Both the position numbers and the translations under genes were made by a program. The notes beneath the pieces are model-generated. The model was not told the origin of the DNA and searched no databases. It saw only the letters and a list, made by a program, of their open reading frames with translations. Positions 16,287 through 25,229 of a stretch of 64,000 nucleotides of DNA are shown here, one piece after another. The DNA is from Bacteroidota bacterium (GTDB lineage: Bacteria > Bacteroidota > Bacteroidia > NS11-12g > UBA9320), in the NCBI GenBank assembly GCA_016124755.1, contig WGNA01000022.1, positions 1 through 64,000 on the forward strand, given 5' to 3'. Each line of letters begins with the position of its first letter. The first letter of the stretch is position 1.

Positions 16287-16435
16287 TTTCACACAAAAGC
16301 ACAAAGAATTCTGGTTCTAAAATCATTCTCTAAAGCAAAAAGCAACTGCTTAAAACAAATTTCGATTCAAGGCGTATTGTGGAATCTTTCAGTAATGTAC
16401 AAATGGGAGAAGAACTTCGTGTCGTCGTGTGAAAC
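16287..16435. repeat. Short MITE-like element E1
   Basis: Starts TTTCACACAAAAGCACAAAG and ends CTTCGTGTCGTCGTGTGAAAC, an imperfect terminal inverted repeat of about 20 bp, total 149 bp. The interior carries CTCTAAAGCAAAAAGC and GGAATCTTTCAG, as in the other E1 copies at 20650, 21854 and 22013. It is non-coding. Confidence 0.8.
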
Positions 16436-16443
16436 AAATCTGA

Positions 16444-17022
16444 AGTTCACACAAAGGCATAAAGAATAAAGGGACTAAAATTATTCTCTAAAGCAAAAAA
16501 CAAATGCTTATTACCATCGCGGACAGGTTCCTGGCTTTGCGGTTAAATACTATAAGCCATTTGAATTAGGCTGAACAAAAATCGGATTGACTTCGGCATA
16601 ACTTATAGTTTTCAGCGTTGAGAAATCATAGATATACCAAGGCTCCCAATCAAAAATATAACCCCGAAGGGGTAACATATTTATAACAAAATCAACCCAC
16701 CGATCCCAACCCCGAAGGGGTGATATGCTATTCCCGAAAACAAATCGACTATGTCACCCTTTCTGGATTTCCCCACAATTTGGATTGTGGTTTTATTATA
16801 ATGACAACCCTTCGGGTTTATACCCATCAGGAATATAAGCGTGGTTTGCACGAATTCTCAAATGCACAATGCGCCCGTAACCAATGAGTATGAGCAAATA
16901 ATCAGATATGATAGTACCCAAACTTGATCAACTTCAGTATATCAAATTTCGATTTGAGGCTTGCTGTTGAATCTTTCCGAAATCTTTTTGTGTATGTAAA
17001 ACGTAGTATCGTTGTGTGAAAC
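16444..17022. repeat. Composite element: E1 carrying insert E2
   Basis: The left arm is E1-like (TTCACACAAAGGCATAAAG ... AAATGCTTA). An insert E2 follows with CATCGCGGACAGGTTCCTGG, palindromes CCCCGAAGGGG (twice) and a pair of related blocks around CACCC-TTTCTGG and ACCCTTCGGGT. The right arm resumes E1 (GGCTTGCTGTTGAATCTTTCC) and ends GTATCGTTGTGTGAAAC. It closely matches 20809-21400. It ends 7 bp from the stop of the T9SS gene. Confidence 0.8.
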
Positions 17023-17028
17023 AAAAAA

Positions 17029-20000
17029 TTACTCCTTAAAAAATAATCTTCGATACGTCGATTCATTATTTTCAATGATCAGAATATACGATCCATTAAT
17101 GAGTTGTGAGATGTCAAGGGTGTTGTCATTCACGGTGCCTTCCGAAATTAATCGTCCGTTGATTTCAATTATTTTATACCGGAATTCCTGCACTCCGTTC
17201 ACCACTAACTTGTCATGTGCCGGATTCGGAAAAACCTTGATATCACGGGATAATTCGTTCACCGACAACGCTTCAAACGCTTTGTTAACCGAACACGAAT
17301 TGCCAAAATAAATAGTTTCCAACCTCACTGAATCGCCGGCAGTTAAATTCCGGGGAAGTTTATTGTGCCACAATTCATTCGCAAAATAATTGGGTAAAAG
17401 GTCTCCGTTTAAATACCACTTGTATTCATCCAATCCGGTGAAACTGGCGATTACATATAAATTATTATCCTGAATCAGATGGCTCAACTGAAAATCACTG
17501 CATGGATCCGGATCGAGCTGAATGAACATGGTATCCGACACGCTCGTACAGTTTTTAGCCTGCTTATTCACCACATAAATAAACGATGTAAACGGATATG
17601 TTTTTCGGTTGTATGGCAGCGTGATTTCGTTTGAAAATCCGGCTTTTGTTGCGAGTGAAAAATTGGGATCGCTGCCAAACCAGGTAAAATCAGCACCTGA
17701 AGTATCTGTGGTTTGAATTAATAATTTCTGTTGGTTTTCAGAAATTAATATCGTGTCGTTTGGTAAATAATTCCGGCGATCGGAATCGTAAATGCCAAAT
17801 GTTACGGAATCAACCGGACAATCTTTTCCGGATGCCATTTTTAAAAAATGATCTCCATCCGGCAGTTGATTTTGGTTGATGGAGGGTGTTGGTAGAACTT
17901 TATTATCCAAAGTCCAGACCGCCGGGTAATCATCGCTTTGCAAAATCAGGGAATCTTCGCCCCGGCAGAGCATTAAATTCCCATTATTATTAAACCATTT
18001 CAGCTTGTCAATTTTTCGGGGATATAAAAAAGTGAGCGGCGCATGAGAATTACTTTCGCAACCGAATGAATCCGTTAAAGAAAGTTTTAATTCTATTTTT
18101 TTAAAAGCATTCAGACTATCTGGCGCGAAAAACGGAATCAGATTAAAAGTAGGTTGGTTGTTTGAATTGCTGAAAAAACTATCCCATTCTGCCGAACTAC
18201 ATCCCAGGCATTCCCATTCATAATGATAATTTTTCCATTTGATGTTGGGTGTAAATCCGATCGCATCCGGGTTTACTATATTGGCATTGGTACAAATAGA
18301 AAGCGGTTTTAACGTTTCCGGTAATCGCGGGCGGATATGAAGGTTTAGATCCCGCTGGTAATCACATCCCGAAGTGGAATAGGCATAATTTAATGTGTAA
18401 TTTCTTGCTACATCTGCACAAATTGGGTTGGGATTAAATATCGTGTCGTTGAGGCTTTGAGGTGAATTTGTGCAAGTCCAGATACCGCCGGTAGAGTTTT
18501 TATTTTCAAAATTCCGGAGATTAACAATTCCGTTTTCACAACAATAAACCGAATCGCTTTTCACGTAAAAAGCATGTGCTCCGGAAATGGTTATGGTGTC
18601 TGTGAATTCAGATGTACATTTAAAGGTGTTGGTGGCCAACATCCGGATAATATATTGCTGATCAGAATGTGCCTCCAAGGTATCGACAGGTTGATTAGAA
18701 AAATGCTGTCCGTTTCGGAAAGTTGCCCGATTTTCAACCGGATTAACCGGCCCGGAAGTATCATTTAAAACCTCCCAGAAATACGATGTTCCGGTAATTA
18801 CGCTGTCAGTGCGAACTGATATTCTTCCGCATGAAAGAGATTCGCTAATGATCTTTCCGGAAGGTGATTTTACCACTTTTACGCTGAATCGTCTTCCGGT
18901 ATTATTGGGGAGCGGACAGTGATTGTCCGTGGCAAAAACATCGAAAATATAAGGTTCAGAACGAACATCCGAATCGTGCGGAGTCCAGCAAAAATGAAGT
19001 GATGGTTGTCGGGCAGTATCGCTGCTGATGGAGAATTGAGCGCCCGGAATTTCAGATTCCCATTTAATGGAAACCGAATCAGGTGCTTGATTTGGCAGAG
19101 GTTTGTCTTCAATTAGTATGTCGGTGCAAAATGAAGATCCGGAACAAATGCTAAAGTTTGAACCGGTTTTAAAGACCGGTGCAGGGTTATTTGAACTCTG
19201 TACGGATGAAACAAAATTGCGGTATGAAGAAGCCACCTGAAATAATTTTCCGGATGAGTCTTTTTTCCATTCCTTTATTGTATATCCTAATAAAAAATTC
19301 GCGCTGTAAACCGGAGTATAAATAATATCCCCAACAATGGAATCAAAATAAAAACCGATGGGCGTTGCGGCATACGGATTAATAATATTTTTACCAGTTG
19401 GATCATACGCGTCAACCGGACGTTTAAGACTGTAATTTGAAGTAAACGAAATAACCTTTTCGTTACCGGATAACCGTTCCTCAAAGTGAAAACTCAACGA
19501 ATCATAATCGCTGTTCGAAAAAGTATTTCGGGTCCAGAAAGGTTGATTGAGCAAACCATACGAAACCAGTCCGGAGGTAATTCCGGTGCCACGGTTCGAC
19601 ACAAAACGGCAGCGGTCCACCTCATAATTTCCGTACAGTTGTTCGTTTGAACCGCCGTTACGAAAGCCCGATTCTACGCAACAACCTGAGACTTCAAACA
19701 TGAGTTTACAGGCATGCTGCAGACTTTCGTAAGGTTGTTCCCGGATGTCTATTGTGTCTGTTAATATCAGGATTTCAACACCTTGTCCGGAAGCATTTGT
19801 GTTCGCCGGTGTACAATCGTTGGCAGCCAGACATTTATTTTCCATTTTTCGGATGGATGTGTATTGCGGGTGCAGGGAATAGGATTTTGAGGAGTCTGAG
19901 TTTCGAACGGTAAAGTCGAACAAACCGATGGTCATTCCGCCTTTTGAACAGTCGCGGTAAAACGTAAAAACTGCCTCGTACCGGTAGGCATCGAGAGCAA

Positions 20001-20103
20001 TAACGGTTACCTCGGAACTGAACATATTGTATCCCAATCCGCGAAACGGACAAAAGGATAAAACCACGAAAGCCAGCAGGAACCGGAAGAGAAGTGCGCG
20101 CAT
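17029..20103 (-). CDS. Large secreted protein with T9SS type A sorting domain
   Basis: 1,024 residues. A signal peptide ends FRGLGYN. The N-terminal region (YRYEAVFTFYRDCSKGG) matches a Bacteroidota adhesin-type start often seen in gliding-associated proteins (Y-x-VT-x-YRDCSG). The middle is many immunoglobulin-like strands with Cys pairs and PKD-like segments (SYFWEVLND, DFTWFGSDP). The C-terminus is a T9SS type A sorting domain, beginning IKVFPNPAHDKLVVNG and ending NGSYILIIENNE ... RLFFKE, about residues 945-1024. It should therefore be exported by T9SS and attached to or released from the surface. It is bracketed by E1/E2 repeats on both sides. A large filament or adhesion role is likely but unproven. 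Confidence 0.85.
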   Translation of the reverse strand: MRALLFRFLLAFVVLSFCPFRGLGYNMFSSEVTVIALDAYRYEAVFTFYRDCSKGGMTIGLFDFTVRNSDSSKSYSLHPQYTSIRKMENKCLAANDCTPANTNASGQGVEILILTDTIDIREQPYESLQHACKLMFEVSGCCVESGFRNGGSNEQLYGNYEVDRCRFVSNRGTGITSGLVSYGLLNQPFWTRNTFSNSDYDSLSFHFEERLSGNEKVISFTSNYSLKRPVDAYDPTGKNIINPYAATPIGFYFDSIVGDIIYTPVYSANFLLGYTIKEWKKDSSGKLFQVASSYRNFVSSVQSSNNPAPVFKTGSNFSICSGSSFCTDILIEDKPLPNQAPDSVSIKWESEIPGAQFSISSDTARQPSLHFCWTPHDSDVRSEPYIFDVFATDNHCPLPNNTGRRFSVKVVKSPSGKIISESLSCGRISVRTDSVITGTSYFWEVLNDTSGPVNPVENRATFRNGQHFSNQPVDTLEAHSDQQYIIRMLATNTFKCTSEFTDTITISGAHAFYVKSDSVYCCENGIVNLRNFENKNSTGGIWTCTNSPQSLNDTIFNPNPICADVARNYTLNYAYSTSGCDYQRDLNLHIRPRLPETLKPLSICTNANIVNPDAIGFTPNIKWKNYHYEWECLGCSSAEWDSFFSNSNNQPTFNLIPFFAPDSLNAFKKIELKLSLTDSFGCESNSHAPLTFLYPRKIDKLKWFNNNGNLMLCRGEDSLILQSDDYPAVWTLDNKVLPTPSINQNQLPDGDHFLKMASGKDCPVDSVTFGIYDSDRRNYLPNDTILISENQQKLLIQTTDTSGADFTWFGSDPNFSLATKAGFSNEITLPYNRKTYPFTSFIYVVNKQAKNCTSVSDTMFIQLDPDPCSDFQLSHLIQDNNLYVIASFTGLDEYKWYLNGDLLPNYFANELWHNKLPRNLTAGDSVRLETIYFGNSCSVNKAFEALSVNELSRDIKVFPNPAHDKLVVNGVQEFRYKIIEINGRLISEGTVNDNTLDISQLINGSYILIIENNESTYRRLFFKE

Positions 20104-20159
20104 TAAATTTGGTCCTGAGTGCGCAAGGTAGCGGGAAGTTCTGATTATTTTTGGATGCG

Positions 20160-20641
20160 GTTGGTCAGTTTCTTCTAATTAAATGTTTCGATCATTTCAC
20201 TAAATGCGCATTGACTAAGGTTCAGATGAAATTCGCTAAAACTAAAAAGCAAAAAGAAAAAGCTTATTTAATCATTGTGAACTGGTTCTTGGCTTTGAGG
20301 TTAAATACTCGAAGCCATTTGAATAATAAAGCGCCAAACATCTCATCGGCTTCGGCATAAGTTATAGTTTTCTGTCTTTGAAAATCTTACATGTACCAAC
20401 ACTTCCAACCAAAAAAATAACCCCGAATGGGTAAAATATATATAACAAAATCAACCCATCGATCCCAACCCCGAAGGGGTGACATGATGTTCCTGAAACA
20501 AATCGACTATGTCACCCATTCTGGGTTTTTCCACAATTTGGATTGTGGTTTTATAACTATGACAACCCTTCGGGTTTTTAAATAATATACCTATCAGGAA
20601 TATGTTAATGGAAAAAGAATCTGGTGTTGTTGTGTGAAGCA
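20160..20641. repeat. E2-containing composite, left arm degraded
   Basis: The left part is a worn E1 arm (AAAAAGCAAAAAGAAAAAGC). From about 20280 it follows E2 (ACTGGTTCTTGGCTTTGAGG, then ATAACCCCGAATGGGT, CCCCGAAGGGGTGACAT and ACCCTTCGGGT). It ends GGTGTTGTTGTGTGAAGC. The paired bases of the first palindrome are partly lost. Confidence 0.7.
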
Positions 20642-20649
20642 AATCTACA

Positions 20650-20800
20650 GTTCACACAAAGGCACAAAGAATGAAGGTTCTTACATCATTATCTAAAGCA
20701 AAAAACAAAAGCTTAAATCAAAATTAGATTCAAGGCTTACTGTTGAATCTTTCTGAAATGTATTAATGGAAAAAGAACTTGGTGTCGTTGGGAGAAACAA
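20650..20800. repeat. Short MITE-like element E1
   Basis: Begins TTCACACAAAGGCACAAAG and ends GGTGTCGTTGGGAGAAAC. About 150 bp, with no E2 insert. It is separated from its neighbours by spacers of about 9 bp (AAATCTACAG-like) that recur between all copies. Confidence 0.8.
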
Positions 20801-20808
20801 ATCTTCAG

Positions 20809-21400
20809 TTCACACAACAGCACAAAGAATTAAAGTTCTTAAATTAATCTCTAAAGCAAAAAATAAAAGCATATTTACCCATCGCGGACAGGTTCCTGGC
20901 ATTGTGGCTAAATACTCGAAGCCATTTGAATTAGACGGCGCCATAATTCTGATCGCTTCGGCATAACATCTGGTTTTCTGTCTTTAAAAATCCCGGATGA
21001 ATCAACACTTCCAACTAAAAAAATAACCCCGAAAGGGTAAAATATTTATAACAAAAATCAACCCACCGATCCCAACCCCGAAGGGGTGACATATTCTTCC
21101 CGAAGACAAATCGACTATGTCACCCTTTCTGGGTTTCGCCACAATTTGGCTTGAGGTTTTATAATAATGACAACCCTTCGGGTTTATACCCATCAGGAAT
21201 ATAAGCGTGGTTTGCACGAGTTCTCAAGGACATAATGCGCCCGTAACCAATGAGTATGAGACGCACACGCAAATAATCAGATATGATAGTACTCAAACCT
21301 GATCAACTTCAGTATATCAAATTTCGATTTGAGGCTTGCTGTTGAATCTTTCCGAAATCTTTTTGTGTATGTAAAACGTAGTATCGTTGTGTGAAACAAA
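20809..21400. repeat. Composite element: E1 carrying insert E2 (long form)
   Basis: The left E1 arm ends AAAATAAAAGC. The E2 insert begins at the CATCGCGGACAGGTTCCTGG block. The right E1 arm begins ATCAAATTTCGATTTGAGGC and ends GTATCGTTGTGTGAAAC. It is nearly identical to 16444-17022, including the rare tail block CGCCCGTAACCAATGAGTATGAG (written here as CGCCCGTAACC and ATGAGTATGAG). Confidence 0.8.
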
Positions 21401-21407
21401 TCTACAG

Positions 21408-21845
21408 TTCACACAAAGGCACAAAGAATTAAGGTTCTTAAATTATTCTGTAAAGCAAAAAATAAAAGCTTATTACCATCGCGGACAGGTTCCTGGCATT
21501 GTGGCTAAATACTCGAAGCCATTTGAATTAGGCTGCACAAAAATCGGATTGACTTCGGCATAACTTATAGTTTTCAGCGTTGAGAAATCATAGATATACC
21601 AAGGCTCCCAATCAAAAATATAACCCCGAAGGGGTAACATATTTATAACAAAATCGACCCACCGATCCCAACCCCGAAGGGGTGACATGCTATTCCCGAA
21701 AACAAATCGACTATGTCACCCATTCTGGGTTTTTCCACAATTTGGATTGTGGTTTTATAACAATAACAACCCTTCGGGTTTTGAAATAATATACCTATCA
21801 GGAATATGTTAATGGAAAAAGAATCTGGTGTTGTTGTGTGAAACA
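21408..21845. repeat. Composite element: E1 carrying insert E2 (short form)
   Basis: The same left arm and E2 insert as the long form, but the right side joins E1 at TGTTAATGGAAAAAGAATC, as in 20160-20641, and ends GGTGTTGTTGTGTGAAAC. E2 therefore occurs with two different right junctions. Confidence 0.8.
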
Positions 21846-21853
21846 AATCTATA

Positions 21854-22002
21854 GTTCACACAAAGGCACAAAGAATTAAGTTTCTTACATCATTATCTAA
21901 AGCAAAAAACAAAAGCTTGTATCAAATTTCGATAAAAGGCTTACAATTGAATCTTTCAGGAATTTATCAATGGAAATAGTACTTCGTGTCGTTGTGTGAA
22001 AC
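21854..22002. repeat. Short MITE-like element E1
   Basis: TTCACACAAAGGCACAAAG at the left and ACTTCGTGTCGTTGTGTGAAAC at the right. No insert; about 149 bp. Confidence 0.8.
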
Positions 22003-22012
22003 CTAAGAGCCA

Positions 22013-22162
22013 TTTCACACAAAGGCACAAAGACTCACGTTTCCGATATCATTATCTAAAGCCAAAAACAAAAGCTTAAATCAAAATTCGATTCAAGGCT
22101 TTCTGTTGAATCTTTCCGAAATGTGTTAATGGTAAAAGAACTTCGTGTCTTTGTGTGAAACA
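22013..22162. repeat. Short MITE-like element E1, best-conserved ends
   Basis: TTTCACACAAAGGCACAAAG at the left and CTTCGTGTCTTTGTGTGAAAC at the right form the most regular terminal inverted repeat of the set. The 68 bp from here to the next gene end hold a doubled TCGTCCTTCTAAA and nothing else. Confidence 0.8.
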
Positions 22163-22230
22163 AATCGAAAAGTGAAAAGCGAAAAAGCGAAATCAAAAAA
22201 ATCGTCAATCGTCCTTCTAAAATCGTCCTT

Positions 22231-22599
22231 CTAAAGACTCACTTTCAGATTTCCGCTCACATAATCGATGTGGCATTCATCTGCTTTTATCGTGATCACC
22301 TCATTCACCCAAATGCTGTCTTTAATCACACCGTGAAACCGGAACAATTCCTCGCGGCCCGCAATTAAATTCTGTGAATTATCATCCAGCACCGCATACG
22401 TATTTTCGAATTGAGTTCCAATGCGAATCGTATCGTTGTTGCTCAACCGGATCGTATACCAATCGTCCAGAGTTTTGCCCGTTACTTCAATTCCGACCGT
22501 TCTGAATTCGGTTGTACAGGCCGTTCCTCCGTCATCCACAAAGCATCCCGACTGCATCCATAAAAATGCAGCCGGAAGCAGTAATCGTAAGGATGTCAT
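22231..22599 (-). CDS. Small lipoprotein of unknown function
   Basis: 122 residues from ATG 22599, chosen because it lies one base past the fumC stop and puts the lipobox MQSGC at the expected place. A start at 22617 would overlap fumC. The mature part begins FVDDGGTACTTEF and has two or three short beta-rich repeats (WYTIRLSNNDTIRIG). It is probably a periplasmic or outer-membrane lipoprotein with an immunoglobulin-like fold. It is co-transcribed with fumC. The family is not recognised. Confidence 0.65.
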   Translation of the reverse strand: MTSLRLLLPAAFLWMQSGCFVDDGGTACTTEFRTVGIEVTGKTLDDWYTIRLSNNDTIRIGTQFENTYAVLDDNSQNLIAGREELFRFHGVIKDSIWVNEVITIKADECHIDYVSGNLKVSL

Positions 22600-22600
22600 G

Positions 22601-24001
22601 TTAATAAACATCGACATCTCCCACCATATCCTCGGGTCTTACCCATTCGTCGAATTGCTCTTCTGTGAGGAGTCCGAGTGCAAGAGCAGCCGCCTTTAAC
22701 GTGGTGTCTTCGGCATGAGCTTTCTTGGCAATCTTCGCCGCGTTGTCGTAGCCGATGTGCGTGTTTAATGCGGTAACTAACATCAGAGAGTTTTCGAGTT
22801 TGCGTTTGATTTCGGCGTAATTCGGCTCGATGCCTTCCGCACAATTATTATTAAAACTCAAACACGCTTGTCCTAATATTCTGGCGGATTGCAACAGGTT
22901 AGCAGCAATCAGGGGTTTGAAAACGTTGAGCTCAAAATGTCCGTTGCTGCCTCCGATCGTTACGGCAACATCGTTCCCCATAACCTGCGCGCAAACCATG
23001 GTAAGTGCCTCGCATTGGGTCGGATTTACTTTTCCCGGCATGATGCTCGATCCCGGTTCATTGGATGGAATAATAATTTCCCCGATTCCGCTTCTTGGTC
23101 CGGATGCAAGCAGTCGGATATCGCTACCGATTTTAAACAGTGAAACAGCCGCACGTTTTAATGCACCGTGCAATTCTACCATGGCGTCGTGTGCCGCTAA
23201 TGCTTCGAATTTATTTACAGCCGTCTTCAGAGGAAGAGCGGTTTCTTTCGAAATTTTTCGGGCAACGAGTTCTGCATATCCTTTGGGAGTATTCAAGCCG
23301 GTGCCAACTGCCGTTCCGCCAAGTGCCAGTTCTGACGCCGTTTCCATCGCTTTTTCAATGGCGGCAATGCTCATTGTAAGCTGTCGGTGATAACCCGAAA
23401 ATTCTTGTCCGAGTGTTAATGGCGTTGCATCCATCAGATGCGTTCTTCCGATTTTTACCACGTTGCGAAATTCACGGGCTTTCTTTTTAAAGGTGTCTTT
23501 GAGAACCTGAAGTCCGGGAATAGCGAAGTCAACCATTTGCTGATAAACGGCAATCGACATCGCGGTTGGGAAGGTATCGTTCGACGATTGCGATTTGTTT
23601 ACGTCGTCGTTCGGGTGGAGCACTTTTTTCTCATCGCTGAGCAGGCCTCCGTTCAACACATGGCCGCGGTTGGCAATTACCTCGTTCACGTTCATGTTGC
23701 TCTGGGTCCCGGAACCGGTTTGCCAGATCACTAAGGGAAATTCATCATCGAGTTGGCCTTCGATTATTTCATCACAAACCCGGCAAATGAGATCACACTT
23801 TTCGTCACTGAGAACACCGAGTTCGTTATTAGTGAGGGCAGCGCATTTTTTCAGGACACCAAATGCCCGGATGATTTCGATCGGCATACGCTGGTTGCCG
23901 ATTTTAAAATTTTCAAGGGATCGCTGGGTTTGAGCTCCCCAATATCTTTCGGCCGGTACCTGTACCTCGCCCAGACTGTCTCGTTCAATTCGGAATGACA
24001 T
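22601..24001 (-). CDS. fumC: Class II fumarate hydratase
   Basis: 466 residues, the usual length. It converts fumarate to L-malate in the TCA cycle in the cytosol. The signature [16 protein letters not shown] lies around residues 317-332, carrying the flexible loop with the catalytic Ser. Other landmarks are [18 protein letters not shown] near 97, [11 protein letters not shown] near 140 and [16 protein letters not shown] near 185. The C-terminal [17 protein letters not shown] is typical of FumC rather than aspartase, and no aspartase-specific feature is seen. A TAnnTTTGC box lies 16 nt upstream. A small lipoprotein gene follows after 1 nt. Confidence 0.96.
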   Translation of the reverse strand: MSFRIERDSLGEVQVPAERYWGAQTQRSLENFKIGNQRMPIEIIRAFGVLKKCAALTNNELGVLSDEKCDLICRVCDEIIEGQLDDEFPLVIWQTGSGTQSNMNVNEVIANRGHVLNGGLLSDEKKVLHPNDDVNKSQSSNDTFPTAMSIAVYQQMVDFAIPGLQVLKDTFKKKAREFRNVVKIGRTHLMDATPLTLGQEFSGYHRQLTMSIAAIEKAMETASELALGGTAVGTGLNTPKGYAELVARKISKETALPLKTAVNKFEALAAHDAMVELHGALKRAAVSLFKIGSDIRLLASGPRSGIGEIIIPSNEPGSSIMPGKVNPTQCEALTMVCAQVMGNDVAVTIGGSNGHFELNVFKPLIAANLLQSARILGQACLSFNNNCAEGIEPNYAEIKRKLENSLMLVTALNTHIGYDNAAKIAKKAHAEDTTLKAAALALGLLTEEQFDEWVRPEDMVGDVDVY

Positions 24002-24016
24002 AGTTTTGGATTTGGC

Positions 24017-24025
24017 GCAAAATTA
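24017..24025 (-). promoter_or_regulatory. -7 box of fumC
   Basis: On the minus strand TAATTTTGC, a perfect TAnnTTTGC, 15 nt before the fumC ATG. A -33 box at the ideal distance is not obvious. Confidence 0.55.
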
Positions 24026-24472
24026 CTCGAAGCCATCTCAAAAATGTCGTTGAACATAAAGCAGGGTCATATACTGCGTTAAATTCATTTCTGCGAAGTC
24101 AGTTACAAGAGTAAAATCTCATTCTCGAAATGAATTTGCCTTGTCTCTGACTCTGACGACTATTTTTGAATTGGCTTCGACCGCCAAACATTATTAATTG
24201 AAGGTTTCCTGATTGCGTAACTGTAAGTTGCCGGTGAATCAGTTTCCAAAATTTATGATTGGGGTACAAATGAAACCTTACACACATGGGAAAGCCGAAA
24301 TAATAAAGAGCAAGGACACAACATAAATTCAAGTGAGCTTGAAAAAACCTCTGGTCTGTGTTTAAAATACTGGATGCGAATTCCCGAATCCGGTAAAACG
24401 ATTTTTATACCGATAGCACGAACTAAAATCACCGGAATAAACTTGCGGGTTGAACCATAATACACATCATAT
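24026..24472. other. Gene-free stretch with an orphan open frame
   Basis: Between divergent fumC and the SPOR-like gene lie about 450 bp. On the plus strand a frame is open from about 24229 to a TAA at 24458-24460 (includes KIYDWGTNETLHTW and WMRIPESGKTIFIPIA) but has no plausible start codon early on and matches nothing I know. It may be the 3' remnant of a lost gene. The first 200 bp show nothing. Confidence 0.35.
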
Positions 24473-25051
24473 ATGAAATGTTTTAAGGCCCTTTTGGTTG
24501 TTTCTTTAGTTGGATTTGCTTTCGGATCCGTTCAGGCTCAAAGCCTCAGTAAAGTCGAAAAGAAAAAGCTGAAGAAGGAAATCAAAGAATATAAAAAAGA
24601 CCCGGCTTCCTATAAAAATATGAAGGAAAACAACAAACGGGAGATAGATGAGCGCGATCAGACCATTGAAATGCTGACCAAACAGATTGACGAACTTAAC
24701 GCCAAAAACATGGCCCTCCGGGATTCAATCAGGAGTCTGATCGGCCGGTACGAAGCGTTAATGTCGCGTTATAATGAATTAGGAAAAGTGCCCGACGGAA
24801 CTGTTTACGCTGTGCAAATCGGATATTACCAATTGCTCGATCTCGAGTCGTTTAACGGAACGGCCAAATACGTTAAGGCCGAAGAAGCAAACGGAGCCAA
24901 ACGCTATGTGATCGGATACTTCGACAACCTGAAAGACGCCATGCAATTCGATGAGGATATCAAGACACTGGGAATTAATGATGCCTTTGTATCGCAATAC
25001 GTCAACGGCGTGCGGAACATGAAATTCGACGCCCAGAAAGTCAAGAAATAA
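24473..25051 (+). CDS. Secreted coiled-coil protein with SPOR-like C-terminal domain
   Basis: 192 residues. A signal peptide ends GSVQAQ. Residues about 25-110 are highly charged and heptad-like (KKKLKKEIKEYKK, DQTIEMLTKQIDELNAKN), a predicted coiled coil. The C-terminal 75 residues (VYAVQIGYYQL, RYVIGYFDNLKDAMQF) resemble a SPOR-type domain, which in other bacteria binds denuded peptidoglycan. Bacteroidota relatives are often labelled ezrin/radixin/moesin-like. It lies immediately before the ccm operon but is separated from it by 178 bp containing a promoter, so a functional link is unproven. Confidence 0.7.
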   Translation: MKCFKALLVVSLVGFAFGSVQAQSLSKVEKKKLKKEIKEYKKDPASYKNMKENNKREIDERDQTIEMLTKQIDELNAKNMALRDSIRSLIGRYEALMSRYNELGKVPDGTVYAVQIGYYQLLDLESFNGTAKYVKAEEANGAKRYVIGYFDNLKDAMQFDEDIKTLGINDAFVSQYVNGVRNMKFDAQKVKK

Positions 25052-25123
25052 TATGGGAAATTTCAGGTGACGATCATCATCAACAGATGCGTCACATTTA
25101 CTGTTCAGACTAATCAATTCGCA

Positions 25124-25132
25124 TATCTTTGC
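25124..25132 (+). promoter_or_regulatory. -7 box of the ccm operon
   Basis: TATCTTTGC matches TAnnTTTGC exactly. The ccmC start is 98 nt downstream, leaving a long leader. A clear -33 TTG was not found at the standard spacing. Confidence 0.5.
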
Positions 25133-25229
25133 AGCCGTTTTTAAGGCTTGCAAAACCGTTTGAAGCGGCGTGAATTCAGCGTTTTCGGCGATAATTCAAA
25201 TCGGGATTTCAGGTCAACAATTCAACTGA

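Noticed and set aside
20451-21846. Several short minus-strand frames with words such as LPLRG and NPKGC
   Set aside because: They are made by the palindromes of the E2 repeats and vary between copies by frame-breaking changes.
22830-23390. Antisense frame inside fumC
   Set aside because: Shadow of the fumC coding frame.
24099-24465. Minus-strand frames between fumC and the SPOR-like gene
   Set aside because: No start context, no motif, and they overlap each other in different frames.
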